NCBI RefSeq assembly: GCF_029873635.1
Contig: NC_080426.1
Span: 50,792,093 to 50,856,092 of the forward strand
DNA length: 64,000 nucleotides
Source of the DNA: Malania oleifera
Taxonomy: Eukaryota > Streptophyta > Magnoliopsida > Santalales > Ximeniaceae
Reading direction: 5' to 3'
The notes under the pieces were generated by a model. The model ran no database searches. It was not told the origin of the DNA and saw nothing but the letters and a program-made list of their open reading frames with translations. The translations under genes were made by a program, and so were the position numbers. Positions 24,147 through 36,900 of this stretch are shown here, piece after piece. Numbering within the stretch: the stretch's first letter is position 1; each line of letters opens with the position of its first letter.

Positions 24147-27100
24147 GTGCAATCTCTACCTCAGATGATTTCAGCTGTTCAGGCGAGAAGACTACTCTTG
24201 AGTGGTTTTTAGGGATTCGTGGCCTTTGTGAAGGAAACAACAAGGAATGAAGTGAAGCTCACCAATACGCCAGTAGCAAAGGAGTTTACTAATGTGTTTT
24301 CAGATGAATTACAGGGTTTGCCACCTGATCGTGAGGTAAATTTTCTCATTGATCTACTTCCAAGTACAGCGCCAATCTATAAAGCACCATACCGAATGGT
24401 GCCAGTAGAGTTGGCAGAACTTAAAGATTAGTTGCATGATATTTTTGATAAGGGCTTCATATGACCTAATGTATCTTCGTGGGGAGTTTCAGTACTATTT
24501 GTGAAAAAGAAAGATGGGTCTATGAGGATGTGTATAGATTACAGGGAGATTAATAAAGTAACCATCAAGAACAAGTATCCTCTACCCCGTATCGATGATT
24601 TTTTTTACCAGCTCCAAGGTACACAGGCGTATTCTAAGATCGACCTCAGATCAGGCTACCATCAAATAAAGGTAAGGGCAGAAGATGTATCGAAGACGGC
24701 TTTCAGGACCAGATATGGGCATTATGAATTTCTTGTAATGTCATTTGGTTTAACGAATGCTCTTACGGTATTTATGGATTTGATGAATAGGTTTTTTCAT
24801 CCATATTTAGATCAGTTTGTGGTTATTTTCATTGATGATGTACTGGTCTATTCAAAGAGCTATGAGGAGCACGAGATACATTTAAGGCAAGTTTTGCAAA
24901 TGCTTAGGGAGAAGAAGTTGTATGCCAAATTCAGTAAATGTGATTTTTGGCTTCGAAAAGTTATGTTTTTGGAGCATGTTATCTCAGGAGACAGAATTTA
25001 TGTGGATCCTAGTAAGATTGATACGGTAGTGAATTGGCCTAGACCGTGGAACGTTCAAGAAATTAGGAGTTTCTTGGGGTTAGCTGGATATTCCCGTCAT
25101 TTTGTTGAGGGATTCTCAGCTTTATCTAACATGAATGACTAGGAAGAATGTCAGATTTGAATGGGACAACAGCTATAAGCAGAGTTTTTAGGAACTGAAG
25201 TAGAGGTTGGTCACAGAACTTGTATTGATCATCCCGTCAGGGGGTGAGAGTTATACTATTTATAGTGATGCGTCCTTGATGGGACTTGGTTGTGTATTGA
25301 TGCAGCATGGCGGGGTGGTGGCGTATGCATCTAGACAGTTGAAATAATATGAGAAGAACTACCCTATCCATGATCTTGAATTGGCTACAACGATACACAC
25401 ATTGAAGATTTGGAGGCATTACCTATACGGTGAGCAGTGTGAAATTTTCTCCAACCACAAGAGTTTAAAATATTCATTCACCTAGAAGGAATTGAATATG
25501 AGGCAGAGAAGATGGTTGGAACTTATTAAGGATTTCGATTGTACTATCAGTTACTACCCAGGGAAAGCAAATGTGGTAGCTGATGCATTGAGCAGGAAGT
25601 CTGCGAGACCACTGATGGCAGCTATGGAGATCCAATATCCGATCATGATGGATCTGGAGAGACTCGGCATAGAGTTGGTAGAAAGTGATCCTCCAGTATG
25701 TATCGTCAGTTTAGTGGTGCATCCTATTCTTTAGGAAAGAATTAAAGCTGCTCAAAAGGAAGACCCAGAATTAGTAGAGGTGATAGATAGAGTGCAGACT
25801 GGTCAAGGGGAGGAATTATGTTTGTCAGACGATGGAACTTTGCGATTTTGTTCCAGATTGTGTGTTCCTACTGATGCTAATATCAGGAAGACTATTTTGG
25901 AGGAGGCTCACAGATCTTTGTATACAGTTCATCCCAGCAGTACGAAAATGTACAGGGATCTGCGAGAGTTCAATTGGTGGAGTGGTATGAAGAGAGAGAT
26001 TGCCGAGTATGTAGTCCAGTGCTTGACGTGCCAGTAGGTAAAGGCTAAGCACCAGAGGCCAGCGAGTGAGTTGCAGCCACTATTTATCCTAGAGTGGAAG
26101 TGGGATCATATATCTATGGATTTTGTCTAAGGGATGCCATCGGCATCGCTTGGCCAGAATGCGATTTGGGTGATAGTAGATTAGTTGATTAAGACCACCC
26201 ATTTCCTCCCTATCAAGATCAGTTATCCCCTCAGCCGTTTGGTGGAGATTTACATCAAAAAGATAGTTTGTTCTCATGGGGTGCCAGTATCTATAGTGTC
26301 AAATCAAGACCCTTGTTTCACATCATGGTTATGGAGAAGCTTGTAGGAAGCTTTAGGGTCTCAGCTATCTTTCAGCACGGCATTCCATCCTCAGTCAGAC
26401 GGGCAGACTGAGAGGACGATACAGATATTAGAAGATATGCTCCAAGCATATGTATTAGATTTTGGGGTAGCGGGACTCAGTTCATGTCGCTAATAGAATT
26501 CGCGTATAATAACAATTACTAGTCCAGTATTGGCATGGCACCGTTTGAGGCTTTATACGGTAGGAAATGCTGATCTCCTTTATATGGGATGAGATGGATG
26601 AGCAAGCGATTTGTGGGACCAGAGCTTGTACAGCAGACGTACGATAAGGTTCGGCTCATCAGGGATAGAATCAGTGCAATTTAGAGCCGACAGAAGAGTT
26701 ATGCCGATAATCGCCACAGGAATTTGGAGTTCGATGTGGGTGATCATGTATTTTTGAAGATAGCTCCGTTGAAAGGGGTTATGAGGTTTGGTAGGAAGGG
26801 TAAACTTAGCCTTAGGTTTATCGGTCCATTTGAGATTTTATAGAAAGTGGGGTCGGTGGCCTATAGGCTAGCGTTGCCACCTATACTATCCAGGATGCAC
26901 GACGTATTCCACGTCTCTATGTTGAGGAAATACGTCCCAGACCCTTCTCCTATTATCAGTTATGGTGAGTTAGAGCTTAGTGGTTCGCTAGTTTATGAGG
27001 AGATTCCCATGCAGATTGTGGACAGAAGAGAATAGGAACTACGTAATAAGAATATTCCTCTGGTAAAGGTTCTATGGAGGAATCACACAGTAGAAGAGAC

Positions 27101-27166
27101 TTCTTGGGAGCTCGGGGAACAGATCAGACAGAAGTACCTGTAATTGTTCCAAGAAGTTCAGATGTA
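24147..27166 (+). pseudogene. Gypsy-B pol: RT, RNase H, integrase, chromodomain-type tail, broken
   Basis: RT is open from 24501 to 25142 with [33 protein letters not shown] and catalytic [10 protein letters not shown] frameshift near 25140 precedes the RNase H (YTIYSDASLMGLGCVL near 25250, with the first catalytic Asp; [16 protein letters not shown] near 25548). Integrase follows, with HRSLYTVHPSSTKMYRDLRE and C-x2-C (25900-26035), MDFV (26115), SNQDPCF in place of the usual SDRD block (26300), and FHPQSDGQTE with the catalytic Glu (26380-26412). The tail (26847-27166) has [21 protein letters not shown] and TSWELGE, the chromodomain-type end thought to guide integration. Many TAG stops (for example 24208, 24429, 26036, 27034). 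Non-functional. Confidence 0.92.
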
Positions 27167-27400
27167 ATTAGGAAATGTAAGTAAATATGTAGTATTTCTT
27201 TTGCAGGTGCATGTAATACTTTAGTTAGTAAGTGGTATTTTAGTTTTGGGGGAATTTTCTTTTGATATATGTAACTCCCAGGACTTGGAATGTAACCACG
27301 GTCCGTCATAAGTGAGGGTAAGTAATTAAATAAGTAGACCATTTTACCTTTAAGGGATGATGAGTTGTATGAATAGTAAATTTCGAGGAAAAAATTTTAT

Positions 27401-27410
27401 GAGGGGAGAA
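27401..27410 (+). promoter_or_regulatory. Polypurine tract of Gypsy-B
   Basis: GAGGGGAGAA abuts the TGTAATGACC start of the 3' LTR. Confidence 0.92.
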
Positions 27411-29434
27411 TGTAATGACCTGAATAATAGTGGTATTTAAATAAAGAGAGGGGGAAATGGAAATAGTAACAGAAGGAGATAGTCGACCTCGTCAACGAAC
27501 ACGATGTTGCACTTTAGGACGCAATGACACAAGAAAATGTATCAGGTCCTCGTCGACGAACCTAGGGGATTCATCGACGAGGGTACAAGAGGGCCTCGTC
27601 GACAAAGACAAGATTCGTCGACGAGAAGATACTGAGAGAGGACTTTTGGAAGTCTGAAATTTGTCGACGAGGGTGTAGGTTCGTCGACAAATCCGGCCCT
27701 AAAAATAGCCTAAAACTTGGATTAAACACAAAAAAAAATCAAAAAATTTCTTACTCTCTCTCTCTCTCCTCTACGGTTCCTCTCTCCTCTCTCTTCGATT
27801 TCGGCTCCATCATTCGCCGGATCAACGATCTGAGGCCACCACGACGCTCCTGGGGAAGTTTTCTCCAAATCTGCCAGAGTGGATCATTAGTGGAAGTAAG
27901 TTGAAGTTCATCCCTAAGTTGAGGTAAGGCTTTTTATGTCAAATTTGATCTTTTCGCAGTTATAGGAAATGATACTCACGTGAAAATCCTGAAATTTAGT
28001 TTTGAGAGTTATTGTTTTTAGTTAATTGAACAGGGAACCCTATGAGTGCAAGACCGAAATTTTTAGGGGATTTCTCTCTAGTGTCAGGTAAGGAAATAAA
28101 CTAAAGCAGTTAATTTTCCATGCAAATTAGTATTATTTATCAGCAAATTAATTTTCAGGAACGCATGTGATATATTTGAATATTATTGAGGAAATGCATA
28201 TTTGGGAAAATACTACTATTATACAGGAAATGTAATTTTAGAATGAAATGTATGATTTTACTCAGTATTGTGTGGCATTAACATTATTTTACGTAACAAA
28301 TATTATGTTATAGCAATTTTACGAGTCAAGAATGTTTTCAGGAATTATGAAATGATATAGTACATTATGATTTTGAAAATACATGATAATTGATTTATTT
28401 ATTTAGAGTGGTATTTACGAAATGATCGGCGCGATGTCGTATTTATGAAATGTTCGACGCGAGACCGTTTTTATGAAATGTTCGACGCAAGGCCGTATTT
28501 ATGAAATTGTAGAAAATGCTACCAATTCCTTTATGTCAAACACTATATTATGATTTATTATATGTTATCAAAACCCCATGTTAGTTTAGTTCAGTTCAGG
28601 AGCACGATACCTTAGCTATATAGATCAGATATCTAAGTTCAGATTGGTGTTAACCACCCCACGAGGGAGTGGGAGATGGATAGTCGATGTGACTTTCAGT
28701 GTAGAGTTGTAGACGTCCACCTATCAGTCCGGACCAGAGTGTAGTTGGCCTATTGTACTTACAGACATTTTTTACTCAACAATGGTCGGCCAGCCATTGT
28801 CGGGTCCCTCCTTCGAGCTGCACAAGCCGTCATGGGGGGGTAATACATGACACCAGCTAACTATTCATCCTGGGTATATTTTCAGTATTATCAGTTATAC
28901 CAGACATTTTATGAACTATATGATTTATTAGAAAATACGAAAGTATATGATTATTCAGTATGTTATGATGAATATTTACAGATATATGAAATGTATTGTA
29001 TATGTATAATTGCATTAAATGTTCATGTTGTCACACAACTGTATTTAGTTTATTTTCCCTTACTAAGAAGTGTCTCCCCCCCCCCCCCTAGAACATAAAT
29101 AATTTTTATGAAACCCAAGAGGACCGGCGGACGAGGCCGCCGTTGAGATAGTGTAGTTCTACTCTGCTAGGAGGGTAAGTTTTTTATCTATAAGCCATAG
29201 ATTGGTGTGGTGGGTTCCTAGATATGAATATATTTTGTATTTTGGAGATTGTATATAAATACAGATATTTGGGAATGTAGTTAACTCTGGTATTTGGATT
29301 TTATGATTACGAAAATGTGATTTTAAATTTACTGCTGCTTAAGTTTCCACTGTGTATGACAGGTGTTCCCGGGTTCAGGTTGACTTTGTTATTAATTATG
29401 TTTTATTATATGAATATTTAAGCAGGTCGTTACA
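27411..29434 (+). repeat. 3' LTR of Gypsy-B
   Basis: 2024 bp. Compared with the 5' LTR it has a different number of palindrome units, three rather than four 28-bp units, a shorter C-run near 29076-29088, and CTAAAAATAG in place of TATAAATAG near 27699, so its TATA box is lost. Confidence 0.94.
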
Positions 29435-29817
29435 TGCTTAACTAAGGGTGAAAGAGGCAATCGAGAAGCAAAGAAGAGCTCGGAAAGGCTTTTTGGTGAA
29501 AAAGTTTCAAAACCCTAAGAGAGAGAAGAGAGAGAATTGAATTTCTCTAAAAAAAAAATGAACTTAAACCTATTTATAGATGAGCAGGCCCAGAGGAAAA
29601 CCGACACCAGTTTGCCTGTATCCACAAAATCATCGCCAGTTTTGTGGTGGATTGGCACGGTTGACCCAAAACCGTGGCCGATTTTCTTCTGACTCAAAAA
29701 CCGTCGCTGGTTTAGGTCCCCACTTTCCCAATTCCTTCTTTTTCTTTTATTTTCCTTTGTTTCTCTCTTTTATATTCATTTTCTTTTATTTTTCCGAGTT
29801 CAGGTTCCTACATATAA

Positions 29818-31233
29818 GACTACTATACTTTGCTAAATGATAAAATGTTTAAATTTATTTAAAAATCACTATTATTTTAAAATACTAAGTTTTGCAAATA
29901 TTATACTTAATATTTATTTTGCCACATTCAAACAATATTTATGATTTTCAAAATTGATCCAAGTCGAGGCTTATCAAGTTCAACGACTTCTTGAGTTCGG
30001 TACTTATGATAAATGGTTCCAAACACATCTTAATTTCTTTTAACTAATGGAAAAATTAGTGAGAAAGTGCTAGCTTTAATTTATACTATTATTTCTGCAA
30101 GCTTTAAAATTGATAATTTTTTATTAAAAAATTATCGGTTTCTCAGTTTAGAAATTGAGAGTGGGCGCTTATCTTACCAATTCATACAATAAATTTTTTT
30201 GTACACCTGAACTAACAGTAGTAGCAAATATAAAGATCATGCAACTATGGGCAAGATTTCCTTTCTTTCTTTTTTTTTTTTTCCAAATTGGATACTTGTG
30301 AAATTGAGGCAAAAAACATATTAGGGCAGCTCTTCCTAGTTCCTGCATTAAACCAAAAAACAAAAGTGCATTGCACCAAATTATGCCAAGTACTTCGAAA
30401 TTTCTAGTTAACACCCCTCACTAGGATAGAATTGAGGAGAATAAAATCAGATTTGATTACTCTCCATTCAAATTTTCATTCCATTTCTTCTCAATCTCAT
30501 CCTATTCTGCAAACTAAACATGCATTTGAGAGTATATGCCCTTTAAAGCTTTGCATATGCATGGAAAGGAATGTCGGGTGGCTCAATAATATATGACAAA
30601 TTCCCTAACTTAATAGGCTAAAAATGCAGCAATGACCTGCCCCAATGGTAGGCAAGTTGGGACAGAAAGGATTGGAGTGAAATGAAATGAAAAGAATACA
30701 TGGTAAAAGTATAAAAATATAAATACCAATTTCATTCTATTCTTGCCTGCTAAACAAATCGTGAGAGAAGCAGAAGGGCAGTTCAGGCACCAAACAGTCC
30801 AGAGCCAGTTTCTCTCAACTTTCAACACTGCGGCCATGGAAAACATCCCTTCAACGTATTAGATCAGTGTTTCCCTTCTGCTAGCTGATTACATGGTAAA
30901 AGGAAATAACCCCTTCCACATCAAATGCTTCTGACCAGTGGTACCCTTCTATTAGCTGATAACATGTTTCCAACTCTGCTTGGCTGATACATCCTCCAGG
31001 TGGCCTAAAACTTCTGATTAGCCTGAAGCTGCGCACTCGCATTGCCGTGGTTGATCCATGTGAATGGGAAACTGTCCACTGCAAGAAGGAACCCAGGGTG
31101 GGGAAAATGTTTTCCCCCTTTCAAATTGCTTCAAAACCAATATTAACAAACAAATCATTTTTCATTTTTTTGAATCCTAGATGGAAGTTTCTTCATCTGG
31201 TTTCTTGTTTTGGAATATATCTGTATGCTCTTT
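29818..31233. other. Spacer downstream of the glyoxalase gene
   Basis: No recognisable coding sequence on either strand. Small open frames at 30169-31084 (minus) have no domain. Part of 30900-31233 is presumably the 3' UTR of the minus-strand gene ending at 31234; no clear AATAAA is seen within 300 nt of the stop. Confidence 0.55.
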
Positions 31234-31290
31234 TCAGGCAGGCTCGTAAAGACCCAGCATGTGCCCATCTAAACACCTCAAGGCAGCAAC
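31234..31290 (-). CDS. Glyoxalase-family gene, exon 3
   Basis: Encodes residues 98-115 (VAALRCLDGHMLGLYEPA) and TGA. Acceptor CACTGGCAG|GTT with AG at 31292-31291. Intron 2 is 416 nt (31291-31706). Confidence 0.88.
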   Translation of the reverse strand, partial: VAALRCLDGHMLGLYEPA

Positions 31291-33328
31291 CTGCCAGTGA
31301 CACCAAGTAAAAAGAGATACGGTTACACTCCCTAGATGGAGAAATTCAAAATAATTTGTACTGAATGAGCAAATCATCTGAAAATCGAATCTCGCAATCA
31401 AACCATTACAAATTACAGCATGCCAAGTTGATTTAGGAATGCACATTCCCAAAGTTATTTTGTTGTGGAATGCAAATTCCTGGAGACAGATTAATGAGTT
31501 TGTGATTGGGAATGGGACCGGTGGAATAACAGCCTCTCTAAATAAAAGCGAGGGTAAGGTTACATCCATTGTGACAACCCTCCCCGTACGCTCGCAAGGC
31601 AGCGAGCCTTGGGGCCTGGGGACGCGCCCCCTTTTTTTGACTTTTGTGATCAATAATAATATTTTTAATTATGCTCTATGCAGTCCTGCAGAAGCAATAC
31701 TCTTACCTTTCCATGGATCTCATATTTGATGGGACCATCTAGCTCTGCACCTAAAGCCATCAATTTTGTCAGTGTGGTGTTGATGTCCGTCACTGTAAAG
31801 GACAGGAGGGATGAGTATCCCTTCTGCATGACATGGTCACTGTTGAGGAGTTAGCATCTAATTCAATTAATTTTAGTCATACTCGGTCATAAAGACAATA
31901 TTAGAACTTTCAGAAAGCCACGTCAAGCAAATGACCGAGCAAGATAATTTTCCACATGACTATACAACAATACCACCAAACAAAAGACCAAAACTAAATT
32001 ATTGTCACCACACCTTCAACACCTCCCCCATTTGGAACCATCAAAATTTAGCAAATATTCTAGTGTAGAAAATTTATGTACATGTACCATCATAATTTAG
32101 CAGCGGGAAAAGATAGAAGCAACAAGCAGCTAGGAAATTGTACAAGAATTGTTAATGAGGAAGGATGATTGCCACACTAAACAAAGAAGTCTGATTGATT
32201 AGGCTGCTAGACGGATGAATGGGTGGCCTGTCAATAAGTACAACAGATTAACAACTAATTATCATAGTTATCATGTATTTCTTTTCCTTTAGAATGCTTC
32301 CAATATCATATGCGACACTGCCATAGTTTGACGATGATTGGTGCCCTAGGGGGACATAGCATCGTTGTCAACAATAAGAGATTCTCTATCTTGAAAAAGG
32401 ATATTAATGATCATCACAGAATGATGCAATTAAAAAGTCCATTGCTCAATGTGATGAGGCAATGAGCAGCACAGCATTGCATTTTTCCTTCCACTCGAAG
32501 ACTGTTAAATCTTTGGAGGAGAACATTTAGGGTATCCAATCATTTCATTTTATTCAGGATGAGAGGGAACAGTCATGGCTCTTTTTTATTGAAAAATTCC
32601 AAAAAAGGGTGCAACAGAGATGCTCTACATTCTAGATGATAAAGAAGTTTTAGGTTGGTGACAGTTTTCAGGGCGGTTGAAGGATTTTGCACCGTCTGAA
32701 AAGAAAGGAAGATTATGCGATGGGCAGACCAACTGCATCCAAGGAAGGAGATTATGTGCTCAAATGCCAGGACTCCGGAAAAACAATTTTGGATCCCGGA
32801 CACAGGTTTAAAAATCTATTACTTAACAGTATGACGAGCTTCCAAGACCATTACTGAGACTTCTCCTCTCAATTCACGACTAGAAATCAGCCATCCTGGA
32901 CACAGCCTTAAAAACCATTACTTCACAGTATGGGGAGCTTTGAAGATAATTACTGGGCAATATCTTAGAGACCTCCCAATTCACAACTGCATTGGCCATC
33001 ATAATACCATAACAGCTGTTACTTGTCAGAGACTGCTGCAAGCCACTACAAACCATTACACAGTAATGGTCGTTACAGACCGCTACACAGTACTATGTAC
33101 CATTCTAGGCTGCTACGTTGCCAGATTGGAAGTGAAAGCCTAAAATGGGCTTTTAATCCCCTTCTTTGTTTTTGCTATACTAAAGCTTTGAAACTCAATC
33201 TTAAGTTGTTTTATTTTAATTTGTACATTTTTTATTAAAAAGATAACTTTAAGTTCAACTAATTTAATATTTACTATGTATTTCTTTAGTAATGAACTTT
33301 CAAACATATTCAACTTTTCTCTCATTAA

Positions 33329-33368
<40 letters not shown>

Positions 33369-33906
33369 CATACTGTGGATTCCTTCAATTTGGCTCTTTA
33401 TGTTTTCTTATGCTTAATCTACAAAAACACATTTCATAGCTATCCATTTGTGTTCTTGTTTGAAATATGAACATTCTATTTTTTAAAATTTTGTTATATT
33501 TATGATTTATTAGTTTAAATTGCAGGTATAATTAACAATAAAATAGGAAACACTAGCAAATATATTCTTCTTCTCGCCAATAACAACTCAAGAAACCCGG
33601 ATAGCTTTCAATTAAAGGTAATGCATAATTCTAGGATCAAAGGTGAATTTATGTGCTTGCTAATACAAAAAATGAATTCAATATGGTACCCATTACTACA
33701 TTTTGCTATGGCCGCAACCATTTCCATTGCACTGATGCTTTTTAAAACTATGCCACAAGGCAGAATGTGCAGACTCAAGTAACAAATGCTAAGGGCAACA
33801 AATTCACTGTTTTTCAACCCAAATCTCATACAAATAATGATTTGAATCATCACTTGACTTTTAAAAACACTAGGCCAAATTTGAAACCAAAAGACTTGGC
33901 TCCAAA

Positions 33907-33944
<38 letters not shown>

Positions 33945-36900
33945 GCATGTTGGCTGAAGACTAATAAGACTTTAACGTGACCCATCAAAATGAGCTTAAT
34001 TTTGCTCAGGCTCATTTAACTTGGGTTTGAACAAGTAAAATTCAGACAATGAACAACACATCGTCTTCAGCAGTTCAACCTCATTTCAGAAACGCATCAG
34101 TCAAGTAGGAGTTTCATCATTGCAGGAGGAGATAATTCTGATGAGATAGCTGCATTAGGGGCTACTGTGCCAGCAGATTATGGTATTCACAAGAAGGTAG
34201 AATAACAAAGTGGCAGGCGATGCTCAGATTGAAAGGGATAACTAGGCATATAAATGCAACTTCAGATACAAAATACACATCTGCTCTTTATTTTTCTTTG
34301 GTAATTGGTACTCAGCTCTATACCTTCCATTCCTGTTTAGAGATCAGAAGTTGCTCAATCAGAGGTTCGTAACTTCATATGAACAGGGTAAATGCCTGTA
34401 CAGGTATTCTTCTTATTCGGAAATAAGAAGTCACACAATACTAACTCAAAGCTTTTTTAGTGCCATGGGGAGTATGTTGCTGAGGGGAACGTCCTAACAG
34501 TGGACATCCAACAAGATGTGAGATACAACCAGGATGCTCAATCCCTTCTGGATGAACTGGGTCTTAGACCCATTAGCTCTCGAGTCAGTTAGGGAAGGAT
34601 TCAAGATTGGAGAAGAAGAGAGCTAAGAAGTTGACGATGGAGTTGACCAAGCTAGATTAATCAGTTAATTATGAGAGGGATGGAGGAGATGTTCAGGTCC
34701 TAACAATCTGTTAAAAAGAGGATTCTTCTTGGAATCTGTGTGGGTTAAGGGATAGGCAAAAAGGAGAATGATTAAGGAGTTAGTGGGTAGGGTGGCTCCT
34801 CAAATTTGCTAATCAAATCCAAATTAAAAGATGTCAGTTTGTTTTTTGTTAGAAGTACTTGGGAGGCGAGGTTTAAGGATTGGATCTCCTTACCATTTAT
34901 AGGTGCTTTGAGGATTGTGATCTATTCAGACACTAGGACTGCCAGTACTAAGTATTGCAAATGCATGCATAGGGTTTATTCCTTGTCTGTTCCTTTAGAG
35001 GTGAGGGGTTTTGAGGAGTGGGGTATCATGCCTATGTATGGGCCAACCCAATCTATTTAAGAGTTTTTCCCTGAGTTTATCATTTGGTTGCTGGCAATCC
35101 GACATGGTGTCTGTCGGTGATTTTACTATTATTCATAACTCTAGTAAGATTCACCACAAATTTGAGGGATTTTGATTATTTTAAATTGGAGATTGTGGTC
35201 TTAGGAGCATTCCTCTTTCTACTGGCCATGATGGTGTCAGGGGATAGGCATGCCTCCACTAGCCTTGATAGCATTTACCAGTGAAAAAAAAAAATATGCA
35301 TGTCTGTGTGTAACATCTATGCACAAGGCCCCCATGCCATCAGGGGTCTAGGGAGGCATTATGTATGCAGTCTTACAAGCACATTTGGAGAGACTACTTC
35401 TGTTATTTGATCCAGCGACTGTCAGGGAAGTAACGCCCTAACCATCAATGGGGAGTATATTTTTGCAAATGTAGTTGAAGAACTTTTGCCTAGGCTTATT
35501 TCTATCCACATTCCAGACCGATACCGTTATAGCTAAGAGTTGGTGGGATAGTCATGAGTGTCTGGTCCATGTTTGGAAGGGCTTCAAATTTGTGAAGAAG
35601 TTGAAAATTTGGAACGAGGATACCTTTGGAACCATAAAGTGAGGGTAAAATTGGCATTTTATTGGAGATAGGAGGTTTTGATAGTTTGGAACAATGTGGC
35701 CACAACAGTTAGATTAAGTAATGTCTTGGAGGACATTTTTATGAAGGAGGACATTAGTTAAAGGCAAAATTTCAATTTAAAATAGGTTAATGAAAGTGAT
35801 TGTAATTCTAGGTTGTTTCATAGGAGGAAGAGGAAGATATTTGTGAAGAAGTTGGAGTTAAGACACTGGTATCGTAGTGGGAGATAATAGAGTGAGGTGA
35901 TTATTCATTTCTACATAGATTGATAAGCAAAAGAGTTTTACGAAAAAAAAAATTGAGAAAGAATACAACATTACAACTAATAGAAAAGAAGGAAATTACA
36001 AAGAATGGAGAATAAGACAATCCTGAAAATAACCACGGAAAAAATTACTATAAGCCCTCCAATCCCTATGAAGATCAAACAACAAAATTCCCAAAAAAGT
36101 CCCAAAGAAGTTCCCAAGAAACAAGAAAAACAACTTTAACCCATAATAAAGAGGAAGGAGTTTATTTCTCATTAGAAAACCTAGCATTCATTTCGATCCT
36201 CAAAAAAAAAAAAAACAAAACAAAACAAAACAAACAAAAAACAAAAGAAGAAGAAGAAGAAAGAAATAAAGAAAGAAAGAAAGAAAGAACGAAAGAACGA
36301 AATAAAGAAATAAAGAAAGAAGAACATGCCAAACCTGCACAAAACCATCCTTTTCTTAGTCCTCCCTAAGTCCCAAAACAACACCAACAAAAAAGCATCA
36401 ATAATTTATGGTAATACCATCATCTCATCGAAAATGGAAAAAAGATTATCCCAAAGCTGCTTAGCCACCCAAGAATGGGTATCACTAGACTCTAAAGTCT
36501 AAACACACAAGCATAAATCCAAACTAATAGCTTTATAGGGCCTCTTAGTCCTTCCTTGTAACAAGTCATTAGTATCAATAATATCGAGAGCTAGAGTCCA
36601 CACAGAATACCTAATCTAGGCACCGTAACCTTCCAAATAACATTATTCAAGGGGAAGAGTGTAGCTTGAGGTTTTCAACAAGTACGAAAAGAAAGATTTT
36701 GTAGTAAAATAATTAGAAACATCACCAATCCAAATCCTCAAATCATTCCTCACTTGAGGAACAAAAGGATTCCTTCCCCCCCCCCCCCAAAAAAAGAATA
36801 AAAGGAAATAATTTAGGCATTATAAACTGAAGACAATCTGAAAAGACAAGGAACCAATGACACCAATGAGAACTCACCCACCCAAATATCCTCCTGCAAC

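Larger units (their letters stand above)
20304..29434 (+). mobile_element. Gypsy-B: full-length Ty3/gypsy element, Tekay/Del-type chromovirus
   Basis: Complete structure of 9131 bp: 5' LTR, iMet PBS, gag-protease-RT-RNase H-integrase-chromodomain-type end, PPT, 3' LTR. The insertion duplicated TGCTC (20299-20303), now TGCTT at 29435-29439, one mismatch. Excision in silico restores the Gypsy-A LTR. Coding sequence carries many stops and a frameshift near 25140, and the two LTRs differ by substitutions and repeat-unit indels, so the insertion is not recent, though younger than Gypsy-A. Confidence 0.95.
7554..29812 (-). mobile_element. Gypsy-A: Ty3/gypsy retrotransposon of Tekay/Del chromovirus type, minus strand, with three nested insertions
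   Basis: The outer limits are set by two LTRs of about 2.0 kb each (7554-11759 and 18719-29812 after removing insertions) and by a perfect 5-bp target duplication TATAA. Between them, on the minus strand, lie a PBS, gag, protease, RT, RNase H, integrase, chromodomain-like tail and PPT in the gypsy order. Three later elements interrupt it: a copia-type solo LTR in the 3' LTR, a gypsy solo LTR between RNase H and integrase, and the complete Gypsy-B in the 5' LTR. Many in-frame stops, an internal deletion near 12340 and the insertions make it inactive. Assignment to the Tekay/Del clade rests on the long LTRs, iMet priming and the chromodomain-type end (family knowledge); a tree would be needed to fix it. 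Confidence 0.9.
18719..29812 (-). repeat. 5' LTR of Gypsy-A, split by Gypsy-B
   Basis: LTR parts 18719-20303 and 29440-29812 join to about 1.96 kb matching the other LTR. The U3 end keeps a minus-strand TATA box CTATAAATA at 29571-29579. Gypsy-B separates U3 from the rest, so normal transcription of Gypsy-A from this promoter would be interrupted. Confidence 0.88.

Noticed and set aside
30610-31084. Minus-strand small open frames downstream of the glyoxalase stop codon
   Set aside because: No domain, no conserved splice link to the gene; more likely 3' UTR or spacer.
32950-33110. Short inverted words (ACCATTAC...GTAATGGT) as a possible small-RNA hairpin
   Set aside because: Stem of only about eight base pairs; expected by chance in this repetitive patch.
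36246-36320. GAAA/GAA-rich tract as an origin or regulatory tract
   Set aside because: Simple microsatellite within a LINE 3' region; nothing else supports a function.
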